A DNA stretch of 64,000 bases from Pseudomonadota bacterium (GTDB taxonomy: Bacteria; Desulfobacterota; Desulfobacteria; Desulfobacterales; Desulfosarcinaceae). Made by a program: the position numbers and the translations under genes. The stretch is from NCBI GenBank assembly GCA_023435265.1, contig JAEYRZ010000174.1, forward strand, positions 13,860-77,859, written 5' to 3'. This document shows positions 9,426 to 18,819 of this stretch, in pieces (within the stretch, counting starts at the first letter, position 1; each line of letters opens with the position of its first letter). A model generated the notes under the pieces. That model searched no databases and was not told where the DNA came from. It saw nothing but the letters and a program-made list of their open reading frames with translations.

Positions 9426-10124
9426 CCGAGTATGCCCTATTATAAACTCAAAGATAGTTTCCGAGTGAACAGTTCACCGATTGAAAAAGCAGCCGCTTTC
9501 AAATCAATTCCGACGATTAGTTATGATTTAGTGAAATACCCGAATGCCTTGAAAAGTATGGACCGGTAATAGGGTAAGCGGATCTCCGGTGTCAAACCGA
9601 AAGACAACAATTCTTCCATTCGAATTTAAGCCCATGGGCACCGGTTTCTAACTAATGAATATACTGATATTATTTTAAGATGGATGCTTCCCGCCTGATG
9701 AAATCCCATGCTCTGCTGCGACCTCGATTTGTTAAGCATTTTAAGCAGATCCGGGGTTATCAACAAACCTTCAACAAAGTGCCGTTCTTCGGAATTCGCG
9801 CTTTTTCTTCAAATTTCTACAATTTTCAAAAACAAATGCATGGCCGGACGGCCCTGGCGCCAGGCGTCGCGGGCCTTCGGGGAACCATTGCCTATCCGGG
9901 TATTTTTACACTAAATTCCCGTTCGAAAGGCGAAGAAGCAAGCGCCCGATGATCAGTGGGGACCAATATCCGTGGGATTGACGAGCAAAGAGCATGCCGG
10001 CGATCTCCCGGCTTCGGACCCCGGGAAGGAGAACCGGCCGCGCCTGGGCTGCATTATGGGGTTGATGCGTTCCCTCGAGAGGGCTACATGAGGAAAGCGC
10101 TGCAATCCAGACAGGAGTCCGTTC
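9426..10124. other. Long intergenic region between dnaA and uvrA; candidate origin-like sequence
   Basis: About 700 bp without a credible gene, and visibly more AT-rich than the surroundings between 9430 and 9840. It contains one DnaA-box-like nonamer, TTATCAACA at 9757-9765 (one mismatch to TTATCCACA), and an AT-only-looking stretch around 9655-9680 that could be a DNA-unwinding element. No cluster of boxes is visible by eye. Short open frames here (for example 9680-9952) lack recognisable features and good ribosome binding sites. Confidence 0.35.
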
Positions 10125-12938
10125 ATGCAGTTCATCCGAATCCGCGGGGCGCGGCAGCACAATCTCAAGGATCTGGACCTTGACATCCCCCGCGGTAAAA
10201 TCGTGGTGCTCACCGGCCTGTCCGGGTCGGGCAAATCCACCCTCGCGTTCGATACGCTCTACGCGGAAGGTCAACGCCGCTACGTGGAGTCGCTTTCCGT
10301 TTATGCGCGGCAGTTTCTGGAGCGGCTGCAGAAACCGCGATTCGAATGGATCGAAGGACTCTCGCCGGCGATCGCCATCGACCAAAAAGCAGCCGGTCAC
10401 AATCTCCGCTCCACTGTCGGCACGATGACGGAAATCTACGATCTCCTGCGTCTATTATATGCGCGTATCGGCGAGGCCCGCTGCCCGGTCTGTGATCGTC
10501 CGGTGGATTCGACCAGTGTAGACGAGATCGCCGACCGGCTGTTGCGATATGATGAAGGCACACGGCTGATCATCCTCGCGCCGCTGGCCCGCAGCCCGCA
10601 AGGCGACGATGCAGCCCTGCTCCACCGTTTGAAGCGCGAGGGGTACGCTCGGATCCGTATCAACGGCCATATCCGCGACATCGATGCGGTCGATTTTCCT
10701 CCCGGGCTCGAGGGACATCCTGTTGAAGCCGTGGTCGATCGTCTGGTGCTAAAACCCGGGATCCGCAATCGGCTGGTCGATTCCCTCGAAACCGCGCTGA
10801 CCTTGTCCGGCGGAACGGTTCTGGTCGATCTGCCGGAAGAAATGTCCGCCAGCCGCCCTCCCCTGTTTTTCAGCGAAAATGCCGTATGTCCGGTGTGCGG
10901 CCGCCGCATGCCCGAACTCAGCCCGGCATGTTTCTCTTTCAATTCGCCCCAGGGCGCTTGCCCGGAATGCGCCGGTTCAGGGTTCACGGCGCGTTTCGAA
11001 CCCGACCTGTTGATCCGCGACCCCTTGTTATCTCTGGCTCAGGGAGCCGTAACCATTTGGGCCAACCGCCGCTCGCAACGCTTCCTCGCATTCCTGAAGC
11101 GGTTTGCGCATCAGTATGGAGCCGATATCCATACGCCTTTCGCGGACCTCCCGGAAGAATTCAAGGCAGCCCTGTTCTTCGGTATCGCAGCCGCCGGGAG
11201 CGAGTCTCTGAACGGCGGCACTCGGGCGATTGCTTTCAAAGGACTCGTCCCTCAGCTTGAGCAGCGCTTCCAAAAAGCCGAATCAAAGCAATCCGGCGGC
11301 GAACTGCGCCGATTCATGACCTCGAAAACCTGCCCGGCATGCCGGGGTGCGCGACTGAACCCGGAGGCGCTGGCGGTTAAAATCGATACACGCGCCATTC
11401 ATGAATTCACGGCAATGCCGGTGCGCCAGGCGCTGGCGTGCCTCAAGCGACTCCCCATCCAGGGGCGGCGGGCGCTGATCGCCGAACGGTTGATCCGCGA
11501 AATCGAGCTGCGCCTGCAATTTCTGCTGGATGTCGGATTGGACTACGTCTCACTGGACCGAAGCACGCGGTCACTGTCGGGCGGGGAACTGCAGCGTATT
11601 CGGCTGGCGACCCAAATAGGCGCCAGGCTGACCGGCGTCCTGTATGTCCTGGATGAACCCAGTATCGGATTGCATCCAAAAGAGCATCGCATGCTGTTGA
11701 ACATCCTGAGGCGGATGCGCGATATGGGGAATACCGTTCTGGTGGTGGAGCACGATCTGCAGACGATTCGGTCGGCGGATCATGTGATCGAACTAGGGCC
11801 CGGCGCCGGTGCGAACGGCGGCCATATCGTGTTCAGCGGTCCGCCGGAAGCGCTGTTCGAAAGCGATTCACTTACCGGGCAGTATATCGGTGGGCGGCTG
11901 AAGATAAAAGCGCCGCAGCGGCGAAGAACGGGCAGCGGAGCCAGCATCCGCATCACCGGCGCGGCGCGGCACAACCTTAAAAACATTCGAGTCGATTTCC
12001 GGCTCGGCTGCATCACCTGCGTCACCGGCGTCTCGGGTTCCGGCAAATCGACGTTGGCCGTCGATGTCTTGTACCGGTCCCTGGCCGGGCACTTCTCCGG
12101 CAGCCCGCCGCGAGAAGGCGATTACGCCGCCATCAGCGGACTGGAACATGTGGCGGCGGCCATCCATATCGATCAATCGCCGATCGGACGCACACCGCGC
12201 TCCAACCCGGCCATTTACACGGGCGCATTCGCCTTCATCCGTGAATTGTATTCCAGGACCCGCGACGCGCGTGTACGCGGCTATCGAGCGGGAAGATTCA
12301 GTTTCAATGCCCGCGGCGGCCGTTGCGAGGCGTGTGGCGGCGAGGGTGTGGTCAAGGTCGAAATGCAGTTTCTTCCCGATCTCTACGTACCCTGCGAGGT
12401 CTGCCGGGGAAAGCGCTACAACAGGGAAACCCTGGAGGTCCGCTTCAAGGGATACACCATCGCCGACATCCTGGAGATGACCGTCGACCAGGCGCTGGGG
12501 CTCTTCTCCCATTTCGCGGCCATCCGCGATCGCCTGCAGACGCTGGCGGATGTCGGACTGGGGTACGTCCAGCTCGGCCAGGCCGGAACCACCCTTTCGG
12601 GGGGCGAGGCCCAACGCGTCAAACTGGCGCGCGAACTGAGCAGGCGCGACACCGGCCGCACCGTCTATATTCTCGACGAACCGACCATCGGCCTGCACCT
12701 GCACGATATCCACCGCTTGTTGGTGGTCCTGAACCGGTTGGTGGATGCCGGCAATACGGTGGTCATGATCGAACACAATCTGGAAGTGATTCAGGCAGCC
12801 GATCAGGTGATCGACCTGGGTCCCGGGGGCGGAGACCGCGGAGGTTATGTGATCGCCGCCGGAACGCCGGAGCAGATCGCCGCCGAGGCAAGATCCGACA
12901 CAGGAAAATTTCTTGCGGAACTGCTGGCCCGCGCATAA
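10125..12938 (+). CDS. uvrA: UvrABC excision nuclease subunit A
   Basis: The 937-residue protein begins MQFIRIRGARQHNLKDL and has two ABC ATPase modules: Walker A GLSGSGKSTLAF (near residue 31) and GVSGSGKSTLAV (near 630), signatures SLSGGELQRIRLA and TLSGGEAQRVKLA, and Walker B VLDEPSIGLH and ILDEPTIGLH. Two zinc modules are present (CPVCGRR...CPECAGSG and CEACGGEG...CEVCRGKR). It scans DNA for bulky lesions and loads UvrB. It is standard length and stands alone between dnaA and a shared terminator. Confidence 0.97.
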   Translation: MQFIRIRGARQHNLKDLDLDIPRGKIVVLTGLSGSGKSTLAFDTLYAEGQRRYVESLSVYARQFLERLQKPRFEWIEGLSPAIAIDQKAAGHNLRSTVGTMTEIYDLLRLLYARIGEARCPVCDRPVDSTSVDEIADRLLRYDEGTRLIILAPLARSPQGDDAALLHRLKREGYARIRINGHIRDIDAVDFPPGLEGHPVEAVVDRLVLKPGIRNRLVDSLETALTLSGGTVLVDLPEEMSASRPPLFFSENAVCPVCGRRMPELSPACFSFNSPQGACPECAGSGFTARFEPDLLIRDPLLSLAQGAVTIWANRRSQRFLAFLKRFAHQYGADIHTPFADLPEEFKAALFFGIAAAGSESLNGGTRAIAFKGLVPQLEQRFQKAESKQSGGELRRFMTSKTCPACRGARLNPEALAVKIDTRAIHEFTAMPVRQALACLKRLPIQGRRALIAERLIREIELRLQFLLDVGLDYVSLDRSTRSLSGGELQRIRLATQIGARLTGVLYVLDEPSIGLHPKEHRMLLNILRRMRDMGNTVLVVEHDLQTIRSADHVIELGPGAGANGGHIVFSGPPEALFESDSLTGQYIGGRLKIKAPQRRRTGSGASIRITGAARHNLKNIRVDFRLGCITCVTGVSGSGKSTLAVDVLYRSLAGHFSGSPPREGDYAAISGLEHVAAAIHIDQSPIGRTPRSNPAIYTGAFAFIRELYSRTRDARVRGYRAGRFSFNARGGRCEACGGEGVVKVEMQFLPDLYVPCEVCRGKRYNRETLEVRFKGYTIADILEMTVDQALGLFSHFAAIRDRLQTLADVGLGYVQLGQAGTTLSGGEAQRVKLARELSRRDTGRTVYILDEPTIGLHLHDIHRLLVVLNRLVDAGNTVVMIEHNLEVIQAADQVIDLGPGGGDRGGYVIAAGTPEQIAAEARSDTGKFLAELLARA

Positions 12939-12974
12939 AAAAGCCCCTCTCGCGCAGACGAGAAGGGCTTTTTT
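12937..12974. terminator. Bidirectional Rho-independent terminator between uvrA and atpE
   Basis: A-run, then GCCCCTCTCG, a 6-base loop, CGAGAAGGGC and a T-run. A- and T-tracts on both sides allow it to stop uvrA (plus) and atpE (minus). It overlaps the uvrA stop codon. Confidence 0.9.
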
Positions 12975-12988
12975 CTAAGAAGAAAAGC

Positions 12989-13264
12989 TTAGCCTTGGAG
13001 CAACGGCAGAAGAGCATCCAGGCCGGGAACCTTGGTGATGATCATCAGGGCGATAACCAGCGCGTAAATACACAGCGACTCGATCATGGCCAGACCGATC
13101 AGCATGGTCACGGTGACTTTACCCGAAGATTCCGGATTGCGGGCGATGCCTTCCACCGCCGCCCGAAGGCCGAGGCCCTGCGCGATGCCCGTTCCAAAGG
13201 CCGCGATCGCGATTCCGAAACCAGCTGCCATGACACACGCGACGAAAAGTTCTAATACGCTCAT
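12989..13264 (-). CDS. atpE: ATP synthase Fo subunit c
   Basis: The 91-residue proteolipid has two membrane helices joined by the polar loop RNPE (residues 42-45). The ion-binding carboxylate is Glu62 in MIESLCIY. Gln29, Glu62, Ser63 and Tyr67 align with the Na+-ligand positions of Ilyobacter-type c rings (Gln32, Glu65, Ser66, Tyr70), but the Thr67 equivalent is Leu64, as in proton-type rings. The coupling ion is therefore uncertain. It is last in atpZ-atpI-atpB-atpE; the F1 genes and subunit b are not in the window. Confidence 0.95.
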   Translation of the reverse strand: MSVLELFVACVMAAGFGIAIAAFGTGIAQGLGLRAAVEGIARNPESSGKVTVTMLIGLAMIESLCIYALVIALMIITKVPGLDALLPLLQG

Positions 13265-13342
13265 TTACCTTCTCCTCCTTCTAAAGTTGATATATGTCGG
13301 CTTCTTCCATTCTCGCTCAGAGCGAAAAGCAATGGCAGTGCA

Positions 13343-14032
13343 TCAGTGCGCGTGCTCCATGGCACCGCTGAAGTAGATGATCGACAAAAGGAAGAACACG
13401 AAAGCCTGGACGAAGGCCACGAATATACCCAGTCCCATGATGGGCAGCGGCGCGAGGAAAAAGCCGGCCAGGCCGAACAGAATGGCCAGGACGATTTCAT
13501 GCCCCATCATGTTCCCGAAAAGACGGAAGGAGAGCGAAAGAATTCGGGCCGCGTGTCCGATGATTTCGATGATGAAAATCAGCGGAGCGAGCCACCAGAC
13601 CGGCCCCAGAAAATGCTTGACGTATTTGGCGCCGTGATATTTGACGCCCAGGTAGTGCGTGAAAACGACCACCGTCAATGCGCAGGCGCCCGTGGTGTTC
13701 AAGTTGGCAGTGGGCGGGAAGAATCCGGGGATGATGCCCACAAGGTTGCTGACGAAGATGAAAATGAAGATCGTGGCCACCAGGGGCAGCAGCCAGCGGC
13801 TTTCTTCGCCCGCGACTTCGACCATGAACTCTTCTATGCCGTGAATGACGATTTCGAAGAAGTTCTGCCCTTTGGATGGAATCAGACTGAGCCCCTTGGC
13901 GGCCAGCGCGCCGAATACGATCAGAATGATCATCACTGCCCACGTGTAAATGATATATGGGTAATGATGCGCAAAACTGCCCAGCCCGATTACTTCAAAC
14001 AGCTTCACCAGGAATAAATAGGGATGCTCCAT
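13343..14032 (-). CDS. atpB: ATP synthase Fo subunit a
   Basis: The 229-residue membrane protein starts MEHPYLFLVKLFEVIGL and shows five or six hydrophobic helices. The conserved Arg is in SLSFRLFGNMMGHE, the subunit-a helix that faces the c-ring. It forms the ion half-channels of Fo. The ATG at 14032 follows GGAGG; the upstream in-frame extension belongs to the atpI end region. It starts 2 bp after atpI and precedes atpE by 78 bp. Confidence 0.95.
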   Translation of the reverse strand: MEHPYLFLVKLFEVIGLGSFAHHYPYIIYTWAVMIILIVFGALAAKGLSLIPSKGQNFFEIVIHGIEEFMVEVAGEESRWLLPLVATIFIFIFVSNLVGIIPGFFPPTANLNTTGACALTVVVFTHYLGVKYHGAKYVKHFLGPVWWLAPLIFIIEIIGHAARILSLSFRLFGNMMGHEIVLAILFGLAGFFLAPLPIMGLGIFVAFVQAFVFFLLSIIYFSGAMEHAH

Positions 14033-14034
14033 CC

Positions 14035-14421
14035 TTAGCCTGCCTCCTTGCACAGTAGTTGCCGCACCTCGTTCAGGGTCGCCAGGATCATGCTGGCGAC
14101 AACGACCGAGAGTCCGGCGATCAGACCGATTGGATCCACGCTGCCTGTTCGGATCAGAATGAAAATGATGACGGCGGTCACCAGAAACCGCACGTAGTAC
14201 TTGATGAGCGGGCCTCTGATCGAGGTGATATGGGGCGGACTCAGGGCTTTCTTCAGGGTCCGGGCCAGCAGGTGGAAGTTAACCGTCACGATCAGCCCTC
14301 CGGCACCGATTCCCAGAACGACCGCGGGCGGGAAACAGACCGCACCGCCGGCGGTTGCCGCGGCCAGGAGGATCCAATTGGAATGGCTGACGAATTTGAC
14401 GATGCGCTGCTGCGTATTCAC
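14035..14421 (-). CDS. atpI: ATP synthase subunit I (AtpI-type membrane protein)
   Basis: The 128-residue protein has four hydrophobic segments (about 15-35, 35-50, 76-94 and 98-115), in the pattern of the ATP synthase I chain, which assists c-ring assembly. The start codon is GTG, preceded by GGAAG. The stop lies two bases before atpB. Sequence conservation in this family is low, so identification rests on topology and operon position. Confidence 0.8.
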   Translation of the reverse strand: MNTQQRIVKFVSHSNWILLAAATAGGAVCFPPAVVLGIGAGGLIVTVNFHLLARTLKKALSPPHITSIRGPLIKYYVRFLVTAVIIFILIRTGSVDPIGLIAGLSVVVASMILATLNEVRQLLCKEAG

Positions 14422-14440
14422 CCGACCACTTCCAGCCCGA

Positions 14441-14659
14441 TCAGAGTTTCCTCAGTTTTGTAATGGCCAACCCGATGTTGCGGTAGGCTGCGGCAACTCC
14501 CAAAATAAAGAAGATCACCGTCAGCCAGGGGTGGGACCCCAGTTTGGTATCGAGATACCACCCGATTGCATAACCGATCAAAATGGAAAGCGCGACCTGC
14601 AACCCAAGACTGCTGTAATAGGCGAGTTCGCGGATATATCGCCAGTCCTTTTTTTTCAA
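14441..14659 (-). CDS. atpZ: AtpZ/AtpI family small membrane protein
   Basis: A 72-residue protein with two transmembrane helices separated by GWYLDTKLGSHPW, the motif of the AtpZ (AtpQ) family that heads atp operons and has been linked to Mg/Ca transport or Fo assembly. The start appears to be TTG at 14659 (reading MKKKDWRY) with a weak GAG-type ribosome binding site; no in-frame ATG is available upstream. It is the first gene of the Fo operon. Confidence 0.8.
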   Translation of the reverse strand: MKKKDWRYIRELAYYSSLGLQVALSILIGYAIGWYLDTKLGSHPWLTVIFFILGVAAAYRNIGLAITKLRKL

Positions 14660-14821
14660 TACTCAGACTCTGAATCAATGCAGTGGTTTTGCAGGTTGTC
14701 CGGTTTGCTGAACTCGATTACCGGGCGCCTGGTCACCTACCATAGCGCCGGACTGCAAGTCAATTCTTTTCGGAACCGGACGGCGGCCCGTCAGACCCGA
14801 GGAGGCGTGCCGGACCGCAGA

Positions 14822-15628
14822 CTACCACTTGATCCGTCCGGATTCAAATACCGGTCCGTCCTTGCAGACATGCCAGTACGGGCGGTCGGGATCGCTGCCC
14901 TCCACGGCGCAGCCCAGGCAGGCCCCCATGCCGCAGGCCATCATGGTTTCCATGGAAACCTGGCAGGGAATTTTGCTCTTTTCGGCGATTCCGGCGATGC
15001 ACCTCAACATACCCGGCGGGCCGCAGGCGAAAAGCGTTGCCGGAGGGCGGCTTAATACGGCGGTTTGAAGGGGGTCGGTGATCAGGCATTGGTCGCCCGC
15101 GCTGCCGTCATCGGTGGTGACGGTGAGCGCCATGCCCAGATCGACGAAATCATCCCGGCACATCAGATCCGATCGGTTCCGGCCGCCCAGGAACACGTGG
15201 CAGTTGCCGGCGGCATAGCCGGAATGAATAAGATGATGCGCCAGAAAACGAATCGGGGCGACGCCGATTCCGCCGGCCGCCAGATAATAGCGCTGGTTGG
15301 CCCGAGGGGCGTGCGCCAAGTCGAATCCCCGGCCGAGCGGTCCCAGGATATCGAGGTGCTGTCCGGGTGAGCATCCGGCCAGCATTGAGGTCCCGCGGCC
15401 CACGACTCTATAGAGCAGTTCAAGGCCTTCAGGCTTGTTCGCGTCGCCGACCAGCCCGAAGATGGAGAACGGCCGCCGCAGCAGCGGCGCATGGTGGTTT
15501 CCGATCTGCAGCATGACAAACTGCCCTGGACGCGCAGCGGCGCGATCCATGGCGCAGGCCAGCCCCATGCGGTAAAGTTGGGGTCCGACCTGTCGGTTCC
15601 ATAATACTACGGCCTTTTGCTGAAGCAT
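14822..15628 (-). CDS. pyrK: Dihydroorotate dehydrogenase B electron-transfer subunit
   Basis: The 268-residue protein has an FAD-binding barrel (RRPFSIFGL, about residues 51-59), an NAD-binding domain with AAGGIGVAPI and ACGPPGML, and a C-terminal 2Fe-2S site: four cysteines in METMMACGMGACLGCAV and HVCKDGPVF. PyrK couples NAD+ to PyrD-catalysed dihydroorotate oxidation. The usual partner pyrD is not adjacent. It starts 11 bp after the pgeF stop, so the two are likely cotranscribed. A sulfhydrogenase/NfnA-type FAD/NAD subunit is an alternative; the overall length and Cys pattern favour PyrK. Confidence 0.85.
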   Translation of the reverse strand: MLQQKAVVLWNRQVGPQLYRMGLACAMDRAAARPGQFVMLQIGNHHAPLLRRPFSIFGLVGDANKPEGLELLYRVVGRGTSMLAGCSPGQHLDILGPLGRGFDLAHAPRANQRYYLAAGGIGVAPIRFLAHHLIHSGYAAGNCHVFLGGRNRSDLMCRDDFVDLGMALTVTTDDGSAGDQCLITDPLQTAVLSRPPATLFACGPPGMLRCIAGIAEKSKIPCQVSMETMMACGMGACLGCAVEGSDPDRPYWHVCKDGPVFESGRIKW

Positions 15629-15639
15629 CGAATTCCTCT

Positions 15640-16419
15640 CTAATCGCCGCTCATTGCCACAACCGCGGCAAAGCGTCCCGTGTCCCGGGCGGCGCGGTAG
15701 CTGAAAAACAGATGGGCGTTGCAGCGGGTGCAGATATTGCTGAAGCTGATATGGCGGGCGGCTACGCCGCTGGCGGTCAGCTGGTCGGCCGTGATGCGCC
15801 AGAAATCGAAATGGCTGCGCCGGTCGCCGTAGTGCCAGTACTCCGAAGGGATTTCATTTCGATAATGGATGAACTCCGCGCAGCAGGGTCCCAGGGAGGG
15901 ACCGACTGCGCAATAGAGATCCTCCGGCCGGCAGCCGAACCGCTCGCGCATGAGGTCGACCGTCCGCCCGACGATGTTCTGGATGCTGCCGCGCCATCCC
16001 GAATGGATGTTGGCTGCCACCTTGCGTTCAGGATCGACGATGATCACCGCCTGGCAATCGGCCACCTGTATGAAAAGCAGCTGATCCTTGACATCGGTGA
16101 CCAAGGCGTCGCCCCGCAACGCGACAAAATCGCCCTGCGGCGGGTGGGCGGCGCTCTCCTTGCGGCCCCACAGCGCAACCTGGGCGCCGTGGGTCTGGTG
16201 CGCAAATACCATGGTTCCCGCCCCGAACAAGGACCGGACCCGCCGCCGGTTTCGCCAGACCTGGTGATCCGGCGTGCCGCAACACAGCCCAAGATTCAGA
16301 TCCGTGGGCTGCTCCCGGTCATCTGCCTGGCGCAGGATGATGCCGTGCTGAACCCCGGGTATGGCGCTCAACGCGGGGAACTGGAGAAAGGCGATTCCGT
16401 TTCGTGCTGTCAGGTGCAT
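15640..16419 (-). CDS. pgeF: Peptidoglycan editing factor PgeF / multicopper-oxidase-like laccase domain protein (YfiH)
   Basis: The 259-residue protein shows the YfiH fold signatures: FAHQTHGAQV, the metal Cys in VADCQAV, HSGWRGSIQNIV and GPSLGPCCAEF. Members remove wrongly incorporated amino acids from peptidoglycan precursors, and others act as zinc-dependent purine nucleoside phosphorylases; which applies here is unclear. I place the start at 16419 because the in-frame upstream codons lie in repeat copy 2, whose left edge is only 13 bp away. The element may therefore affect its expression. Confidence 0.85.
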   Translation of the reverse strand: MHLTARNGIAFLQFPALSAIPGVQHGIILRQADDREQPTDLNLGLCCGTPDHQVWRNRRRVRSLFGAGTMVFAHQTHGAQVALWGRKESAAHPPQGDFVALRGDALVTDVKDQLLFIQVADCQAVIIVDPERKVAANIHSGWRGSIQNIVGRTVDLMRERFGCRPEDLYCAVGPSLGPCCAEFIHYRNEIPSEYWHYGDRRSHFDFWRITADQLTASGVAARHISFSNICTRCNAHLFFSYRAARDTGRFAAVVAMSGD

Positions 16420-16431
16420 CGTTGTCCATCC

Positions 16432-16576
16432 AGCAGGCTGTTGAAAAACGAGCGGTGAGCCGTCAGGCAAGGCGCGCGGCTTTCAAAAAGCGCAGCATTC
16501 ACGCCAGTATGTGAGTCTTTTTGAAAGCCGCGCAACACACCATCAGGCTCGATGCGAAGTTTTTCAAAAGCCTGCT
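16432..16576. repeat. MITE/REP-like hairpin element, copy 2 (intact)
   Basis: A 145-bp element with terminal inverted repeats at 16432-16449 and 16559-16576 (17 of 18 matching) and a perfect 17-bp inner inverted repeat at 16474-16490 and 16517-16533. The whole element can fold into one long hairpin. Its right end covers part of the comF stop codon and its left end lies just before pgeF. It shares blocks with 7879-7999. Confidence 0.85.
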
Positions 16577-17414
16577 AAACCGTACGCGCCAGCGTCAGTA
16601 CATGAACCGCCCGCGCACCCGCGGACAGCAGCACCGCGGCGCACTGATCGGCGGTGGTACCGGTGGTTAAAACGTCATCGACCAGCAGAACGTTCTGCCC
16701 TGCAAGGCGGACACCGTCCGCCACGGCGATCGCCTGCGCAAGGTTGGTTTTGCGCTGCGTGCGGTCGAGCCCGGTCTGCGGTATGGTCGGGCGGCAGCGC
16801 CGCAGCAGTTCCGGTCCCAGGCGCTGCGCAATCCGATCGAACCCCGTGCGGGCCGCCAGAGCAGGCCACTTGCGGATCAACTGATGCGCCTGGTTGAAAC
16901 CCCGCTCGCGCAGCCGCCCGCGGTGCAACGGCACCGGCACAATCAGGTCGATCTCTTCAGGCCGCCAGTGTCGTAGAAACGTCTCCCAGAGCAGGCCTCC
17001 CAGGGGCTGCGCCACCTGCACGTGGGTGCGGTATTTCAACCAGTGGATCAGGCAGCGCAGGGCGCCCTGGTAAGCGCCCGTCGATCGGGCTTTTTCAAAA
17101 TGCGGCGGTTCTTTTTCGCAGGCTCCGCAAAGGTGATCGGTTCCGTAACGGCCTGCAAACGGAATGCCGCACCGGGGGCAGAGGGGCGACTGGATCGGTC
17201 TGAAATCCGAGCGGCACACCGGGCACAGGCAACCGGCGAACCCCCGACCCAGGTCCGCGACATCCGGATTCATGCGGGCCCCCGGATCATACAGGCGATC
17301 GCATTGAAAACAGCGCACGGGAAGAGTCGCCTGGAACAGGGCGGCGCCCAGTCGCTTCAGACTGCGTGAAATCATGCGCGTGCGCGCGTTTCGCGGCTTC
17401 CCGGTCCGATTCAT
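16575..17414 (-). CDS. comF: ComF family phosphoribosyltransferase-like protein
   Basis: The 279-residue protein has an N-terminal double zinc ribbon (CFQC, CPVC, CPRC, CGAC within residues 35-98) and a C-terminal type I phosphoribosyltransferase domain with [18 protein letters not shown] and the PRPP loop [16 protein letters not shown]. ComF homologues act in DNA uptake or in purine salvage and DNA repair; the role here is not known. Its ATG overlaps the icd stop by 3 bp (ATGA type), so it is coupled to icd. Its own stop lies in the right end of repeat copy 2. Confidence 0.9.
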   Translation of the reverse strand: MNRTGKPRNARTRMISRSLKRLGAALFQATLPVRCFQCDRLYDPGARMNPDVADLGRGFAGCLCPVCRSDFRPIQSPLCPRCGIPFAGRYGTDHLCGACEKEPPHFEKARSTGAYQGALRCLIHWLKYRTHVQVAQPLGGLLWETFLRHWRPEEIDLIVPVPLHRGRLRERGFNQAHQLIRKWPALAARTGFDRIAQRLGPELLRRCRPTIPQTGLDRTQRKTNLAQAIAVADGVRLAGQNVLLVDDVLTTGTTADQCAAVLLSAGARAVHVLTLARTV

Positions 17415-18649
17415 CGATTGAGGCGCTCGACCACGGCCGCTGCGAACTCAGAGCATTTCACCTCCCGGGCCCCGGGGATCTGCCGGGCCAGGTCATAGGT
17501 CACAACGCCTTCCCGGATCGCCGCCTGAAGGGCTTTGCGGATCTTTTCGGCCGCCTCGGGCCAGCCCATGTAATCGAGCATCAGCGCACCCGATAGGATC
17601 AGCGAACTGGGGTTGACCTTGTCGAGCCCGGCGTACTTGGGGGCTGTTCCGTGAGTGGCTTCGAAAACCGCGCACCGGTCTCCGATGTTGGCGCCGGGCG
17701 CCATACCCAGTCCGCCGACCTGTGCGGCCAGCGCATCCGAAAGATAATCGCCGTTGAGATTGGGTGTGGCGATCACGGAGAATTCTTCCGGACGCAGCAG
17801 AACCTGCTGGAACAGCATATCGGCGATGCGGTCCTTGATCACCACGGTGCCGTCCGGCCGGCGGCCCTGGTAACGGTCGTAGAGTTCGGTTTCCGTAATG
17901 GTCCGCTCGCCGAAGTGCTCCCTGGCGGCCTCGTATCCCCAGCGGGCGAAAGCGCCTTCGGTGAATTTCATGATGTTGCCCTTGTGCATCAGCGTGACGC
18001 TCGGAAGCCGGTGGGCGAGTGCGTATTCGATGGCCTTGACCACCAGCCGTTTGGTATTTGCCGCACTCATCGGTTTGATACCGATCCCGGTGTCCGCCGC
18101 AATCCCGGTGCCAAAATGGGCATTCATGAATTCGATCAATTGATTCCCTTCGGCGCTGCCGGCCGGCCATTCGATACCGGCATACAGGTCCTCCGTGTTT
18201 TCGCGGAATACGACCATGTCGATCTTTTCAGGCTGCTTCATGGGACTGGGGACTGCGTCGATGTAGCGGACCGGTCGCACGCAGGCATACAAATCGAGTC
18301 TCTGTCGGATGGTTACGTTAAGGCTGCGGATGCCCGCCCCTACCGGCGTGGTCATCGGCCCCTTGATGGCGACGACATGCTCCTCGATGGTTTGCAGCGC
18401 ATCGTCGGAAAGCCATTGGCCGGTCTGCCGGTGCCCTTTTTCACCGACCATCAGTTCCAGCCATTGAATGCGCCGGCGTCCCGCATATGCCGCCTCGACG
18501 GCTTCATCCAGGACGCGCTGCGCTGCCGGCCAGATATCCCGCCCGATCCCATCGCCCTCGATGAATGGGATGATGGGATGATCGGGAACCTGGAGCCGGC
18601 CCGGATCGGCCAGGATGATTTTTTGAGCCTGGTGGGTTTGCATGGCCAT
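17411..18649 (-). CDS. icd: Isocitrate dehydrogenase (NADP-type family)
   Basis: The 412-residue protein matches E. coli-type Icd throughout: [15 protein letters not shown], the substrate loop [31 protein letters not shown], and the metal/cofactor segment [12 protein letters not shown] followed by HGTAPKYAG. It oxidatively decarboxylates isocitrate to 2-oxoglutarate. The start at 18649 follows GGAGGAGG; a second ATG two codons downstream is also possible, while the longer frame upstream is Arg-rich and not family-like. It is followed by comF with a 4-bp overlap. Confidence 0.95.
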   Translation of the reverse strand: MAMQTHQAQKIILADPGRLQVPDHPIIPFIEGDGIGRDIWPAAQRVLDEAVEAAYAGRRRIQWLELMVGEKGHRQTGQWLSDDALQTIEEHVVAIKGPMTTPVGAGIRSLNVTIRQRLDLYACVRPVRYIDAVPSPMKQPEKIDMVVFRENTEDLYAGIEWPAGSAEGNQLIEFMNAHFGTGIAADTGIGIKPMSAANTKRLVVKAIEYALAHRLPSVTLMHKGNIMKFTEGAFARWGYEAAREHFGERTITETELYDRYQGRRPDGTVVIKDRIADMLFQQVLLRPEEFSVIATPNLNGDYLSDALAAQVGGLGMAPGANIGDRCAVFEATHGTAPKYAGLDKVNPSSLILSGALMLDYMGWPEAAEKIRKALQAAIREGVVTYDLARQIPGAREVKCSEFAAAVVERLNR

Positions 18650-18819
18650 GGTCCTCCTCCCTGACAGGGCTGCCGACTTGAGTCGTCTCACCCGTCTTTG
18701 GTCCCGCTTCGCAACGGCCTTTCCGCGGCAGGCTTGACGCCGGGCGCGCAACCGGTGCTCACAGAGGGTCCGGTGCAGATTTCAACCCGAATGGCCGTTG
18801 TGCGGGGATGAACATCGGT

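Noticed and set aside
9680..9952. 90-codon plus-strand ORF upstream of uvrA
   Set aside because: No family features, no ribosome binding site, mixed composition; better explained as non-coding.
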